Below are positions 12,013 through 21,919 of a DNA stretch of 64,000 nucleotides, piece after piece; the stretch's first letter is position 1, and the number at the start of each line of letters is the position of its first letter. The position numbers and the translations under genes are program-made. The stretch covers positions 124,001 through 188,000 of the forward strand of contig CAVXXM010000013.1 in assembly GCA_963765745.1 (NCBI GenBank), given 5' to 3'. Source of the DNA: JAHFPN01 sp963765745 (GTDB lineage Bacteria > Pseudomonadota > Alphaproteobacteria > Rhizobiales > Xanthobacteraceae). The notes under the pieces are model-generated. The model was not told the origin of the DNA. It searched no databases and saw nothing but the letters and a program-made list of their open reading frames with translations.

Positions 12013-13329
12013 TCAGGCCACCGGCCGGTCCACGCGGGCGACGTTGTCATAGAGGCGCTTTTCCAGCGCGGCCTTGTCGATCTGATGCACGCTGCCGGAG
12101 CCGGCGAGATCGAGGGCGTGCGCCGCGGCCGCGCCCATGGCGATGCACGGCCCCATCACGCGCACGCTGGAGAGCGCCGCCGCATCGCCGTCGATGCAGC
12201 GGCCGGCGGCGACGAGGTTGTCCACGTCGGGCGGGGTGAGGCTGCCGAGCGGCACATAATGCATGTGATCGGGGCCGAACTGCTCCCACACGTAGCCCTC
12301 CCGCTCGTGCAACTCGATCGGCCAGGCGGTGCGGGCGATCGCGTCGGGGAAGCGCGTGCCGTTCTTCACCTCGTCCACGGTCAATTGATGCCGGCCGGCG
12401 ATCCAGCGGGTCTGGCGGATGCCGAGCGCGCCGTAGACGCGCACCCGCGCATTGCCGAAGGCTTTCGGATATTCGCTCTTCAGCATGTGCACGACCTTAT
12501 CGGCCTGGGCCTTGCCCTCGATCGATTTCAGCGTGGCGCCGACCGGCTCGAGCGGGGTCTCCACATGCGTCATGTTCACCAGCGCCGTGCCGCGGCCGGG
12601 AAATGCGAAGGCGAAGCCGTCCTGCCGCACCAGGCCATACTTGCCGATCACCTTCTTCTGGTGCTCGGCCAATTCCTCGCGCGAGGGAAGGTTCGCCTCG
12701 TCGATATTCTCGAGCACGACCATTTGCGTGCCGTAGATGGCGCCCTCTTCCGCCTCGCGACACGGCAGGCCCGCGAGCCAGGTGAGCGCGGCGTCGCCGG
12801 AAGCATCGACGAAGCCGGTGGCGGAAATCTTCACGTCGCCATAGCGGGTGGCGAGATCGAGTTCCTTGATGCGGCGGCCGTCGCGGGCAACGCTGCGCAT
12901 CACCGCGCCTGTGATCGGCTTGACGCCGGCTTTCATCACCGCTTCCTCGACCCAGCGGCCAAGCGCCACCTCGTCGTACATGACGACGGTGGTGTGCTGC
13001 GGATTGCGCCGGTAATGCAGCGCGCCCTGGGCGCCGAGCTCGCGCAAGATGTCGTCGGCGATACCGTGCGTGACTTGGTAGGGGTTCGGGCCGTTGGAGA
13101 ACAGCCCGCAGAACGCGCCGATGACGGAATTGACCGCCTGGCCGCCGAGCGCGGGCTGGCTGTCGACCAGCGCCACCGAGCGGCCGAGCTTGGCCGCTTC
13201 GATCGCCGCCGAAATGCCGGCGCTGCCGGCGCCGACCACGCAGATATCGACCTTGATCTGTTCCGGGCGCGCGGCGCTCTGGCGTTGCACCACGCGGGTC
13301 TTGGTCCTCGGCTTGATATCCAACGCCAT
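12013..13329 (-). CDS. FAD-dependent oxidoreductase (FAD_oxidored family)
   Basis: 438-residue flavoprotein. The dinucleotide-binding motif VVGAGSAGISAAIEAAKLGRS is at residues ~31-51, and a second FAD segment is GFVDASGDAALTWLAG near 170. The C-terminal region has NLVAAGRCIDGDAAALSSVR, which is the usual FAD/isoalloxazine contact in this family (also fumarate-reductase-like and glucose-inhibited-type proteins). Start ATG has AGAGGA upstream. It is the first gene of a two-gene unit with the VOC protein and is divergent from the GMC oxidoreductase at 13560. Catalytic substrate cannot be deduced. Confidence 0.85.
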   Translation of the reverse strand: MALDIKPRTKTRVVQRQSAARPEQIKVDICVVGAGSAGISAAIEAAKLGRSVALVDSQPALGGQAVNSVIGAFCGLFSNGPNPYQVTHGIADDILRELGAQGALHYRRNPQHTTVVMYDEVALGRWVEEAVMKAGVKPITGAVMRSVARDGRRIKELDLATRYGDVKISATGFVDASGDAALTWLAGLPCREAEEGAIYGTQMVVLENIDEANLPSREELAEHQKKVIGKYGLVRQDGFAFAFPGRGTALVNMTHVETPLEPVGATLKSIEGKAQADKVVHMLKSEYPKAFGNARVRVYGALGIRQTRWIAGRHQLTVDEVKNGTRFPDAIARTAWPIELHEREGYVWEQFGPDHMHYVPLGSLTPPDVDNLVAAGRCIDGDAAALSSVRVMGPCIAMGAAAAHALDLAGSGSVHQIDKAALEKRLYDNVARVDRPVA

Positions 13330-13446
13330 GCGATATCCTCTTCGTGCAGTGTTCGTGCCTTGCGCCCTCAGTGTTCAACAGGCATCCGGCCGGTCGATCA
13401 AGCGGTCAATGCGAAAAATCGGCTCGATCAATTTGGGGCAGTCCTG

Positions 13447-13465
13447 CTGGGGCATTTCGCCCCAG
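13447..13465. promoter_or_regulatory. Perfect inverted repeat in a divergent promoter region
   Basis: CTGGGGC-ATTTC-GCCCCAG, two 7-bp arms with a 5-bp centre, in the 230-bp region between the FAD oxidoreductase (minus) and the GMC oxidoreductase (plus). Position and symmetry fit an operator shared by both genes. The rest of this 230-bp region shows no gene. Confidence 0.4.
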
Positions 13466-13559
13466 GCCTGCCCACCCAAGCATGTCGGCAGCGCAAGACC
13501 GGCGGCCCGAACTGTTCTAGGCTGAGACCGCGCTGAAAAAGCCAACAAAGGGGGAAGTC

Positions 13560-15189
13560 TTGGCCGAGGCGACGCCGATCGAGGGCGAATATGACTATGT
13601 CATCGTGGGCGCGGGCTCGGCCGGCTGCGTACTGGCCAACCGCCTTTCTGCCGATCCCGAACACGCGCGTGCTGCTGCTGGAAGCCGGCGGCAACGACAA
13701 CTGGATCTGGTTCCATATCCCGGTCGGCTATCTCTACGGGATCGGCAATCCGCGCGGCGACTGGTGCTTCCAGACCGAGCCCGACGCGGGGCTGAACGGC
13801 CGCAGCCTCGCTTACCCGCGCGGCAAGGTGATCGGCGGCTCTTCCTCGATCAACGCCATGATCTATATGCGCGGCCAGGCCGCCGACTACGACCATTGGC
13901 GCCAACTCGGCCTGCCCGGCTGGGGCTGGGACGACGTGCTGCCCTTTTTCAAGAAGCACGAGGACAGTTTCCTCGGGCCAAGCGACAGCCATTCGACCGG
14001 CGGCGAGTTGCGGGTCGAGTTTCCGCGCGTGCGCTGGGAGTTGCTCGAGATCGTGCGCAAGGCGGCGGAGCAAGTCGGCATTCCGCCGATCGAGGATTTC
14101 AACACCGGCGACAACGAAGGCTCCTGCTATTTCCATGTGAACCAGAAGCGCGGCCGGCGCTGGTCGGCGGTGAGTGCATTCCTCAAACCCGCGCTCAACC
14201 GGTCGAACCTGCGGCTTGAAACCGGCTGCATGGTCGAGGGCCTCGATTTCGAAGGCCGCCGTGCCGTCGGCGTGCGCTGGCGCCAAGACGGTGCGTTGAA
14301 GTCCGCGCGCGCACGGCGCGAGGTGATTGTCGCCGCCGGTTCGATCGGCACGCCGCAGATCCTGATGCTCTCGGGCGTCGGACCGGCGGCGCATTTGCGC
14401 GAGCAAGGCATTCCGGTGGTTCTGGACAAGCCCGGCGTCGGCGGCAATTTGCAGGATCATTTGCAGCTGCGGCTGATCTTCAAGATCTCAGGCATCAAGA
14501 CGCTGAACGAGACGTATCTGTCGCTGTTCCAGCGCGGGCTCATGGGCCTCGACTATGCGCTGCGCCGGCGCGGGCCGCTGACCATGGCGCCCTCGCAGCT
14601 CGGCCTGTTCACCCGCTCGGACCCCGCGCGCGAGCGCGCCAATATCCAGTTCCATATCCAGCCGCTCTCGCTCGACCGCTTCGGCGAACCGCTGCACACG
14701 TTCCCGGCCTTTACGCTGAGCGTGTGCAACCTGCAGCCGACGAGCCGCGGCCAGGTGCGGTTGCGCTCCACCGATCCCACGGCAAAGCCCTCAATCAAGC
14801 TCAATTATCTCTCGACCGACGAGGACCGGCGCGTTGCCGTCGACTCGATCCGCGTCGCGCGGCGGCTTGCAGCGGCGCCGGCGCTAAAGCCCTATCGGCC
14901 TTCCGAGTATCTACCGGGGCCAAAGGTCGGCGACGACGAGGCATCGCTGATCAAGGCCGCGGGCGACGTCGGCACCACCATTTTCCATCCGGTCGGCACC
15001 GCCAAAATGGGCCGCGAGACCGATCCCATGGCGGTGGTGGACGGAAGGCTGCGGTTCATCGGACTCGACGGCCTGCGCATCGTCGATGCCTCGATCATGC
15101 CGACGGTCACGTCCGGCAACACCAACGCGCCGACCTACATGATCGCCGAGAAGGGCGCGGCGATGATTCTGGAAGACGCGCGGCGGTAG
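13560..15189 (+). CDS. GMC-family alcohol/choline dehydrogenase-like flavoprotein 1 (one frameshift)
   Basis: Glucose-methanol-choline oxidoreductase that oxidises an alcohol with FAD. TTG start with GGGGGAAG just upstream. The FAD motif DYVIVGAGSAGCVLANRL is at the N-terminus. An extra C near 13661-13665 shifts the frame, which resumes as NTRVLLLEAGGNDNWIWFH. GMC signature 1 is PRGKVIGGSSSINAMIYMRG and signature 2 is AAGSIGTPQILMLSGVG. The active-site region is FHPVGTAKMG (catalytic His), with the second base position in TSGNTNAPT. Combined length is ~542 residues, normal for AlkJ/BetA-like enzymes. It ends 8 nt from the convergent D-2-hydroxyacid dehydrogenase. The similar GMC protein at 16157-17776 suggests paralogues with related substrates. 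Confidence 0.9.
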
Positions 15190-15197
15190 CCGTTGCG

Positions 15198-16154
15198 TCA
15201 CTTCGCCGGATTGAGCACCCGCACCGGCTTCCGAGCGAGCCAGGCGACGATGTCCTCGACCGCCTGGCCGTAGAAGATCCGGTAAGTGTCCTCGCTGACA
15301 TAGCCCAGGTGCGGCGTGGCCACGACGTTTTCGAGCGTGCGGAACGGATGCGCCGCCGGCAGCGGCTCCTCGTCGAACACGTCGAGCCCGGCGCCGGCAA
15401 TCTTGTCCTTCTTCAGGGCCGCGATCAGCGCGCGCTCATCCACGATAGGCCCGCGCGAAGTGTTGATCAGATACGCCGTCTGCTTCATCAGCCCAAGCTC
15501 GCGAGCACCGATCAGGCCGCGCGTGCGCTCGCTCAGCACCAGATGAATGGTCACGACGTCCGAGGTGCGCAGCACGTCGTCGAGCGAAGGCGCAAGCTCG
15601 GCCCCGGCCGCTTCGCAGCGCTCGCGCGTCAGGTGCTTGCTCCAGGCCAGCACATTCATCTCGAACGCCTTGCCGACTTTGGCGACGCGCGAGCCCAGCC
15701 GCCCAAGGCCGATGACACCGAGCCGCTTGCCGTTGAGATCGCCACCGACCGTGTTCTGCCAGCGGCCGCCGCGACGCAGCTCAGCGTTCTCGAAGGCAAT
15801 CTTGCGCAGGCAGGCAAGGATCAATCCCCAGGCGAGCTCGGCGGTCGGGTGCGCCGAGCCTTCGGTCCCGCACACCATGACGCCGTGGGCGGAAGCGGCC
15901 TCCAGGTCGATCGCGGCGTTGCGCATGCCGGTGGTAATCAGGAGCTTGAGCTTGGGCAGCTTGGCGAAGAGTTCGCGGTCGAACGGCGTCCGCTCGCGCA
16001 TGGCGACCACGATTTCGAAATCGGCAAGTGTCTTGGCGAGCTTGTCGCGATCGGCGATGTGCTCGTTGAACGCCTTTACCTTGGTCTTGGCCGCGCTCCA
16101 GTCGGCGTAGTTGAGCGCGGCGTCCTGATAGTCGTCGAGAATGGCGACCGGCAT
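15198..16154 (-). CDS. D-2-hydroxyacid dehydrogenase, NAD-binding
   Basis: 318-residue member of the phosphoglycerate dehydrogenase/glyoxylate reductase family, interconverting a D-2-hydroxyacid and 2-oxoacid. The Rossmann motif is GKRLGVIGLGRLGSRVAKV. The catalytic Arg is in NTSRGPIVDE, the Glu in DVFDEEPLP and the acid-base His in ATPHLGYVSED, so the full Arg-Glu-His set is present. It lies 2 nt after the upstream GMC gene (minus strand), so an alcohol oxidase-like enzyme and a hydroxyacid dehydrogenase are co-transcribed. True substrate unknown. Confidence 0.92.
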   Translation of the reverse strand: MPVAILDDYQDAALNYADWSAAKTKVKAFNEHIADRDKLAKTLADFEIVVAMRERTPFDRELFAKLPKLKLLITTGMRNAAIDLEAASAHGVMVCGTEGSAHPTAELAWGLILACLRKIAFENAELRRGGRWQNTVGGDLNGKRLGVIGLGRLGSRVAKVGKAFEMNVLAWSKHLTRERCEAAGAELAPSLDDVLRTSDVVTIHLVLSERTRGLIGARELGLMKQTAYLINTSRGPIVDERALIAALKKDKIAGAGLDVFDEEPLPAAHPFRTLENVVATPHLGYVSEDTYRIFYGQAVEDIVAWLARKPVRVLNPAK

Positions 16155-16156
16155 GA

Positions 16157-17776
16157 TCAGCGCGCCGCCGCGAGGATAATGGCGGCGCCCTTCTCGGCGA
16201 TCATCATGGTGGGCGCGTTGGTGTTGCCGGAGGTTACCGTCGGCATCACCGAGGCATCGACCACGCGCAGCCCGTCGAGGCCGATCACCTTCAGGTTCGC
16301 GTCGACCACCGCCATCGCATCGGACGCGAGCCCCATCTTGGCGGTGCCGACCGGGTGGAAGATCGTGGTGCTCACCTCGCCGGCCGCCTGCAAGAGCGCG
16401 GCCTCGTCGTCGTCGCGCGTAGCGGGGCCGGGCGTAAGTTCCTCCGGCTTGTAAGGGGCGAGCGCGGCTTGGCGCATCATCTTGCGCGTGAGCCGGATGG
16501 AGTTGGCCGCCACGCGCTTGTCGCGCTCGGTCGAAAGATAATTGAACTGCAGCGCCGGATGCGCCGCGGGGTCCGCGCTTTTCAGCCGCAAGGCGCCGCG
16601 GCTGGTGGGCCGCAGGTCATAGACCGACATGGTGATGCCCGGATAGGGATCGAACGCGCCGCCATAGACAGCGCCGCTGCGCGAATAGGGCACTACGTTG
16701 AAGCCCAAGTCTGCACGCTCCTCGCCCGGATGCGAGCGCGCGAAAATGCCGAGCGTCGAGGGCGCCATGGTCAGCGGGCCGGTGCGGAACAGCGCGTATT
16801 CGAGCCCCATCATGGCGCGGCCGATCAGCGAGTTGTAGCGCTCGTTCAGCGTCTTGATGCCCTCGAGCCGGTACTGCATCCGCAATTGCAGATGGTCGTG
16901 CAGATTGCCGCCGACGCCGGGCTTGTCGAGAACCGCCTCGATGCCGTGCTCGGCCAGATGCACGCCGGGGCCGACTCCCGAAAGCAATAGAAGTTGTGCG
17001 GAGCCGATCGACCCGGCGGACAGGATCACTTCACCTTTGGTGCGCGCCGTTTTTGATACGCCGCCTTTTCGATAGCGGATTCCGGCCGCGCGTTTGCCGT
17101 CGAACACGATCCGCTCGCAAAGCGTTTCGGTCTCAAGCTTCAGGTTCTGCCGATTCAGCACCGGCTTGAGGAAAGCGTTGGCCGAGCTCCAGCGCCAGCC
17201 GTTCTTTTGGGTCACGACGTAATCGCCCATGCCTTCGTTGTCGCCGGCATTGAGGTCACCGATCCAGCGCACCCCCATCTGCTCGGCAGCGCGGCGCACG
17301 ACATCGACAACGGACCAGCCGACGCGCTGTTTCTCGACGCGCAGCTCGCCGCCGGCGCCGTAAAGCTCGCTGGCGCCGAGGTAATAATCCTCGTGCTTGG
17401 TGAAATGGGGCAGCACGTCGTTCCAACCCCAGCCGGTGAGACCGAGCTGGCGCCAATGGTCGAAATCCGCCGCCTGGCCGCGGATATAGACCATGGCATT
17501 GATCGACGAGGAGCCGCCGATCACCTTGCCGCGCGGGCAGAAGATCGACCGGTCGCCGAGACCCTTCTCCTTTTCGGTGGTGAAGCACCAATCGGCGCGC
17601 GGGTTGCTGACGGCGTAGAGGAACCCGCAGGGGATGTGGAACCAGATCCAATTGTCGCGCGTGCCGGCTTCCAGAATCAGCACGCGGTTCCTGGGGTCGG
17701 CGGAAAGACGATTGGCGAGCACGCAGCCCGCGGAGCCCGCGCCGACGATGATGTAGTCGAACTCTTCGCTGTCCAT
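16157..17776 (-). CDS. GMC-family alcohol/choline dehydrogenase-like flavoprotein 2
   Basis: Intact 539-residue flavoprotein closely resembling the one at 13560. FAD motif FDYIIVGAGSAGCVLANRL; GMC signature CPRGKVIGGSSSINAMVYIRG; second signature SAGSIGSAQLLLLSGVG; catalytic FHPVGTAKMG and TSGNTNAPTMMIAEKG. ATG at 17776 (MDSEEFDY) is chosen because FAD-motif spacing then matches the first paralogue; an in-frame TTG at 17812 would add 12 residues. It is divergent from the dehydratase at 17875 and co-oriented with the D-2-hydroxyacid dehydrogenase (2-nt gap). Confidence 0.91.
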   Translation of the reverse strand: MDSEEFDYIIVGAGSAGCVLANRLSADPRNRVLILEAGTRDNWIWFHIPCGFLYAVSNPRADWCFTTEKEKGLGDRSIFCPRGKVIGGSSSINAMVYIRGQAADFDHWRQLGLTGWGWNDVLPHFTKHEDYYLGASELYGAGGELRVEKQRVGWSVVDVVRRAAEQMGVRWIGDLNAGDNEGMGDYVVTQKNGWRWSSANAFLKPVLNRQNLKLETETLCERIVFDGKRAAGIRYRKGGVSKTARTKGEVILSAGSIGSAQLLLLSGVGPGVHLAEHGIEAVLDKPGVGGNLHDHLQLRMQYRLEGIKTLNERYNSLIGRAMMGLEYALFRTGPLTMAPSTLGIFARSHPGEERADLGFNVVPYSRSGAVYGGAFDPYPGITMSVYDLRPTSRGALRLKSADPAAHPALQFNYLSTERDKRVAANSIRLTRKMMRQAALAPYKPEELTPGPATRDDDEAALLQAAGEVSTTIFHPVGTAKMGLASDAMAVVDANLKVIGLDGLRVVDASVMPTVTSGNTNAPTMMIAEKGAAIILAAAR

Positions 17777-17805
17777 CGGCGTGTGGGCTCCGTCCCGTCC
17801 TTGTT

Positions 17806-17835
17806 TTGGCAATTATGCGAAGGGCTTCCTATACT
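17806..17835 (+). promoter_or_regulatory. Putative sigma-70 type promoter of the IlvD/Edd gene
   Basis: TTGGCA at 17806-17811 and TATACT at 17830-17835 with an 18-bp spacer. Predicted transcription start is near 17842, about 33 nt before the ATG at 17875, leaving a short leader that contains AGGAGG. Confidence 0.5.
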
Positions 17836-17874
17836 CGCAACCCACATCGCACGCTATTGCAGGAGGATGCCGGA

Positions 17875-19554
17875 ATGAAGCGGAAGCTCAGGAGCAACTT
17901 CGAATATGGCACATCGCGCTGGGCCGTGCGGCGGGCGCAATGGCGCGCGCTGGGCCTGACCGACGAGGACATGGAGAAACCGAAGATCGCGGTGGTCAAC
18001 TCCTCCTCGGAGCTCTCGATCTGCTACAGCCACCTCGACGGCGTCGCCAAGGTGGTCAAGGAGGCGATCCGCGCGGCGGGCGGGCTTCCGTTCGAAATCC
18101 GCACCATGGCGCCTTCCGATTTCATCACCAGCGCCGGCCGGGCGGCGACGTATCTGCTGCCCAGCCGCGACCTGATCGCCAACGACATCGAGGTCGCGGT
18201 GGAGGGCGCGCAACTCGACGGCATGGTGTGCCTGGCGTCCTGCGACAAGACGCCGCCGGGCCAGCTCATGGCGGCGGCGCGCACGAACCTTCCCGCCATC
18301 ATGGTGATCTGCGGCTATCAGCCGAGCGGCGAATACAAGGGCAAGCACGTCGATATCGAGGACGTGTTTCTGTCGGCCGGGCATGTGCTTGCCGGCAAGC
18401 TTTCGGCCGATGATCTGAAAGGAATGAGCGAGAACGCGATTCGCGGACCGGGCGTGTGCTCGGGCATGGGTACTGCGAATTCGATGCACGTGGTGTGCGA
18501 GGCGCTCGGCATGACGCTGCCGGGCGCGGCGCCGGTCGCCGCCAATAGTCCGAGGATGATGGATACCGTGCGCAGCTCCGGCGAGCGCATCGTGCAGATG
18601 GTGTGGGACGATATCCGCCCGCGCGCGGTGATGACCCCGGGCGCATTTCAGAACGCAGTGATGATGGTGCTCGCGGTCTCGGGCTCGATCAACACGATCA
18701 AGCATCTGCAGGCGGTGGCGGTCGAGGCCAAGACCGATATCGACGTCTATGGGCTGTTCGAGCGGCTCGGCGAAAAGGTGCCGGTGCTTTCGGCGGTGCG
18801 GCCGAACGGTCCCGACTCGATCGAAGCGTTCGAGGCGGCGGGCGGCGCGCGCGCGATCATGAAGCAACTCGAGCCGATGCTCGACACCGGCGCGCTGACG
18901 GTTTCCGGGCGTACGGTGAAGGAGAATTTGCGCGACGTGAAAGTCGCCGATGAGAACGTGATCCGGCCGCTGGCGCGCGCGTTTTCGAAGAAGCCCGCAA
19001 TCGTGATCCTGCACGGCTCGCTCGCGCCCGACGGCGCGATCGTGAAAATGGGCCTCACCCAGGGCCGTATCCTCAAGTTTTCCGGCAAGGCCAGGGTGTT
19101 CGACACGCCGGAGTCCTCCGTGCAGGCCGTGCAGAGGGGCGAGATCAAGCCGGGCGACGCGGTCGTGCTGCGCAATGTCGGCGTCCGCGGCGGGCCCGGC
19201 ATGGGCGGCGCTTCGCGGACCGTGTTCGCGCTCGACGGCATGGGGCTCGGCGCCTCGGTCGCGGTCGTGACCGACGGGCAGCTTTCGGGACTCGTGAACG
19301 TCGGCCTCGTGGTTGGCGAGGTGACGCCCGAATCCGCGATGGGCGGGGCGCTGGCGCTGGTGCAGGACGGCGATCCGATTTCGATCGACGTGGAGAAACG
19401 CAAGATCGATCTCGAAGTGCCGGCGGCCGAGCTGGCAGCGCGGCGCGCAAAGCTGAAACCGCGCGCGCCCACGACCGACAGCGGCTGGCTCTCGATCTAC
19501 GAGCGTACGGTGTCGCCGCTGTCGCAGGGCGCGTCGCTCTTGGGCAAGAACTGA
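17875..19554 (+). CDS. IlvD/Edd-family dehydratase (sugar-acid or dihydroxyacid dehydratase)
   Basis: 559-residue iron-sulfur dehydratase that removes water from a dihydroxy acid or aldonic acid to give a 2-oxo-3-deoxy acid. The three cysteines expected to hold the cluster are C50 (SICYSH), C123 (SCDKTPPGQ) and C195 (GPGVCSGMGTAN). The Mg-carbamylated-Lys region and the C-terminal LRNVGVRGGPGMGG plus TDGQLSG motif are intact. AGGAGG precedes the ATG. The family includes IlvD, Edd and several pentonate/hexonate dehydratases. The catabolic setting (TTT transporter, Gfo/Idh, KdgD-like enzyme within 20 kb) favours a sugar acid over branched-chain amino acid synthesis, but this is inference. Confidence 0.88.
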   Translation: MKRKLRSNFEYGTSRWAVRRAQWRALGLTDEDMEKPKIAVVNSSSELSICYSHLDGVAKVVKEAIRAAGGLPFEIRTMAPSDFITSAGRAATYLLPSRDLIANDIEVAVEGAQLDGMVCLASCDKTPPGQLMAAARTNLPAIMVICGYQPSGEYKGKHVDIEDVFLSAGHVLAGKLSADDLKGMSENAIRGPGVCSGMGTANSMHVVCEALGMTLPGAAPVAANSPRMMDTVRSSGERIVQMVWDDIRPRAVMTPGAFQNAVMMVLAVSGSINTIKHLQAVAVEAKTDIDVYGLFERLGEKVPVLSAVRPNGPDSIEAFEAAGGARAIMKQLEPMLDTGALTVSGRTVKENLRDVKVADENVIRPLARAFSKKPAIVILHGSLAPDGAIVKMGLTQGRILKFSGKARVFDTPESSVQAVQRGEIKPGDAVVLRNVGVRGGPGMGGASRTVFALDGMGLGASVAVVTDGQLSGLVNVGLVVGEVTPESAMGGALALVQDGDPISIDVEKRKIDLEVPAAELAARRAKLKPRAPTTDSGWLSIYERTVSPLSQGASLLGKN

Positions 19555-19560
19555 GCGGCG

Positions 19561-20384
19561 TCAGCAGACGCTGTTGTAGCGCTCGATGCAGGTAGCGAGC
19601 ACCTCGTCGCCCGGCCGCTTCCACCATTGCGTGGAGAGGATCTCGACTTCCTGCGGGCCGGAATAGCCGGCGGCCTCGATCATGTTTCCGGATGCGTTTC
19701 AGGTCGATGACGCCGTCGCCCATCATGCCGCGGTCGAGCAGCATGTCGCGGGTCGGCACCAGCCAGTCGCAGATGTGATGGGCGAGGATGCGCTTCTCCG
19801 CGCCGGCGCGCGCGATCTGCGCGGCCAGATCGGGGTCCCACCACAGGTGATAAACGTCGACGGCTACTCCGGTGCCCGCGCCAAGGCGCGCGCACATGTC
19901 GAGGGCTTGGCCTAGCGTGTTCACGCAGGCGCGGTCGGCGGCATACATCGGGTGCAAGGGCTCAATGCGCGAGCGGGACTCGGTTCGCGCGCGCGTGCGG
20001 CAACACCGCCGCGATCCCCTCCTCCACCATGGCCCGCGCGCCCGCGATATCGCGCGAGCCAGCGGGCAGGCCGCCGACCACCAGCACGAGACAATCGGCG
20101 CCGATGGCGGCGGCCTCGTCGATCGCCTTCTTGTTGTCGTCGATCGCCTTCTGCCGCCCCGCTTGATCGGGCGCGGGGAAGAAACCGCCGCGGCAATAGC
20201 TCGTCACCCGCATGCCGTGGCCCTTGATGACGCGCGCGGACTCTTCAAGCCCGATGGCGGCGACCTGCTCGCGCCAGGGCGCGACCGCGCGGATGCCTCG
20301 CTTGGCGCAGGCCTCGACCGCCTCGCGCAGATTCCATTGCTCGCGCACGGTCGCCAGATTGATCGAGAGGCCCTCGGTGCGCAC
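19561..20384 (-). CDS. Sugar phosphate isomerase/epimerase-like TIM-barrel protein (two or more frameshifts)
   Basis: AP endonuclease-2-like/xylose isomerase-like TIM barrel. A GTG start at 20384 gives RTEGLSINLATVREQWNLRE, then GIRAVAPWREQV, VTSYCRGGFFP and CLVLVVGGLP. The frame changes near 19970 into ALEPLHPMYAADRACVNTLG, AVDVYHLWWDPDL (metal-ligand His/Asp region) and HICDWLVP. It changes again near 19680 into IEAAGYSGPQEVEILSTQWW and ends at a TGA at 19561. Length across breaks is ~274 residues, right for the family. It starts 3 nt after tctA, so it is the last gene of the TetR-controlled TTT operon. Probable role: isomerisation or epimerisation of an imported sugar acid. Confidence 0.8.
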
Positions 20385-20387
20385 CGG

Positions 20388-21911
20388 TCAGCTCCCGCGA
20401 CGGAACACTTGCGTGGCGGCGCCCCAAGCGCGGGCGGCGGCCGCGTGGAACACCGGGACATTGAGCAGGATCGTTCCGGCAACGAGCGCAAACATCACAA
20501 AGGCGATCGGCCGGGTAATGAAAGGCAGAAGATCGCCGTCCGAAAGCACCAGCCCGCGGCGAAGATTCTTCTCCATCAGATCGCCGAGCACGATGCCGAG
20601 CACCAGAGGCGCCATCGGAAAATTGAGCTGGCGCAGGAAGAAGCCGATGACGCCGAAGGCGAGCATCACATAGACGTCGAATAGCCGCTGCGAGATCGCA
20701 TAAGAGCCGACCACGCAGAGCACGAAGATCACCGGCATGATCAAAGTCTGCGGGAATTGTAGAATCTTGATCAGAAGCTTCGTCAGCGTGAGGCCATAGA
20801 TCAGGATGCCGACGCTGGCGATGAACATCATCGCCACCACGTCGTACACGAATTTCGGGTTCTCGATCATGATCAATGGGCCGGGATTGACGCCGTGGAT
20901 CAGCATGGCGGCGAGCAGCACGGCCGCCGGCGCCGAGCCGGGCACCGCAAGCGCCAGCACCGGGATCACTGCGCCGGGCACGCAGGCATTGTCGCCGGTC
21001 TCGGCCGCCATCAGGCCTTCGATCGAGCCCTTGCCGAATTTCTCCTTCTCCTTGCTGGCGCGCTTGGCCGCGGCATAGGAAGCCCAGGCGGCGACGTCCT
21101 CGCCGACGCCGGGCACGATGCCGATGCCGGTGCCGATCAGGCCGGAGCGGATCACGGTGCGCCAATATTGCGCGACGTCGCGGATCTTCGGGATCACGGT
21201 ATCGAACGCGTTGATCGTCACCGCGCGCGGCACGTCCTTCATCACGGTGAGCACCTCGGCGAAGCCGAAGGCGCCGACGAGAGCGGGCACCAGCGAAATG
21301 CCGCCGGAAATATCGTGGATGCCGAAGGTGTAGCGATCATAGGCATAGAGCCCGTCCTGGCCGATGCCGGCGATGAACAGACCGAGGAAGCCGGCCATCC
21401 AGCCTTTGATCGGATCGTTGCCGGTGAGGTTGCCGGAAATGACGACGCCGAACACCGCGAGCCAGAAGAACTCGTAGGCGCCGAACTTGAGCGCCATTTC
21501 GCCCAGTACCGGCGTGAAGAAGGCGAGCGCGAGCATGCCGATCCAGGTGCCGAGCACGGAGCCGGAGGTGGCGATGCCCATGGCGCGGCCGGCCAGCCCC
21601 TGCTTGGCCAGCGCGTGGCCGTCGAGGCAGGACGCGGCCGAGGCCGGCGTGCCGGGAATGTTCAACAGGATCGCGCTGCGGCTGCCGCCATAGATCGCGC
21701 CGACATAGGTGCAGATCAGGATCAGCAGCGCCTGGCTCGGCGGCAGCGAGATCGTGAGCGTCGTCATCAGCGCAACACCCATCGTGGCGGTGAGGCCCGG
21801 CAATGCGCCGATGATGAAGCCGACTAGCGAGGAGACCAGCGCGAAAAAGATCGAGGCCGGCGTCATGAAACCGGCGAGCGAATTGAAAAAGCCGAGGATC
21901 CCGTCGAACAT
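20388..21911 (-). CDS. tctA: Tripartite tricarboxylate transporter large membrane subunit TctA
   Basis: 507-residue, about 12-TM permease that drives secondary uptake of carboxylates together with TctB and the periplasmic TctC. TctA signatures are visible: GALPGLTATMGVALM, YGGSRSAILLNIPGTPASAA, IVPGVGEDVAAWASYAAAKR and VPGSAPAAVLLAAMLIHGVNPGP. The gene is intact. It starts 8 nt after tctB and is followed by the isomerase-like gene. Gene order tctC-tctB-tctA is the standard one. Confidence 0.95.
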   Translation of the reverse strand: MFDGILGFFNSLAGFMTPASIFFALVSSLVGFIIGALPGLTATMGVALMTTLTISLPPSQALLILICTYVGAIYGGSRSAILLNIPGTPASAASCLDGHALAKQGLAGRAMGIATSGSVLGTWIGMLALAFFTPVLGEMALKFGAYEFFWLAVFGVVISGNLTGNDPIKGWMAGFLGLFIAGIGQDGLYAYDRYTFGIHDISGGISLVPALVGAFGFAEVLTVMKDVPRAVTINAFDTVIPKIRDVAQYWRTVIRSGLIGTGIGIVPGVGEDVAAWASYAAAKRASKEKEKFGKGSIEGLMAAETGDNACVPGAVIPVLALAVPGSAPAAVLLAAMLIHGVNPGPLIMIENPKFVYDVVAMMFIASVGILIYGLTLTKLLIKILQFPQTLIMPVIFVLCVVGSYAISQRLFDVYVMLAFGVIGFFLRQLNFPMAPLVLGIVLGDLMEKNLRRGLVLSDGDLLPFITRPIAFVMFALVAGTILLNVPVFHAAAARAWGAATQVFRRGS

Positions 21912-21919
21912 CGGGGCGC

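Noticed and set aside
14724..16454. 576-residue plus-strand open frame through GMC1 and the D-2-hydroxyacid dehydrogenase
   Set aside because: Runs across a gene in another frame and the antisense of another; composition typical of shadows in high-GC DNA.
17875..19554. Naming the IlvD/Edd gene ilvD
   Set aside because: The family includes several sugar-acid dehydratases, and the catabolic context does not fit branched-chain amino acid synthesis, so no symbol is given.
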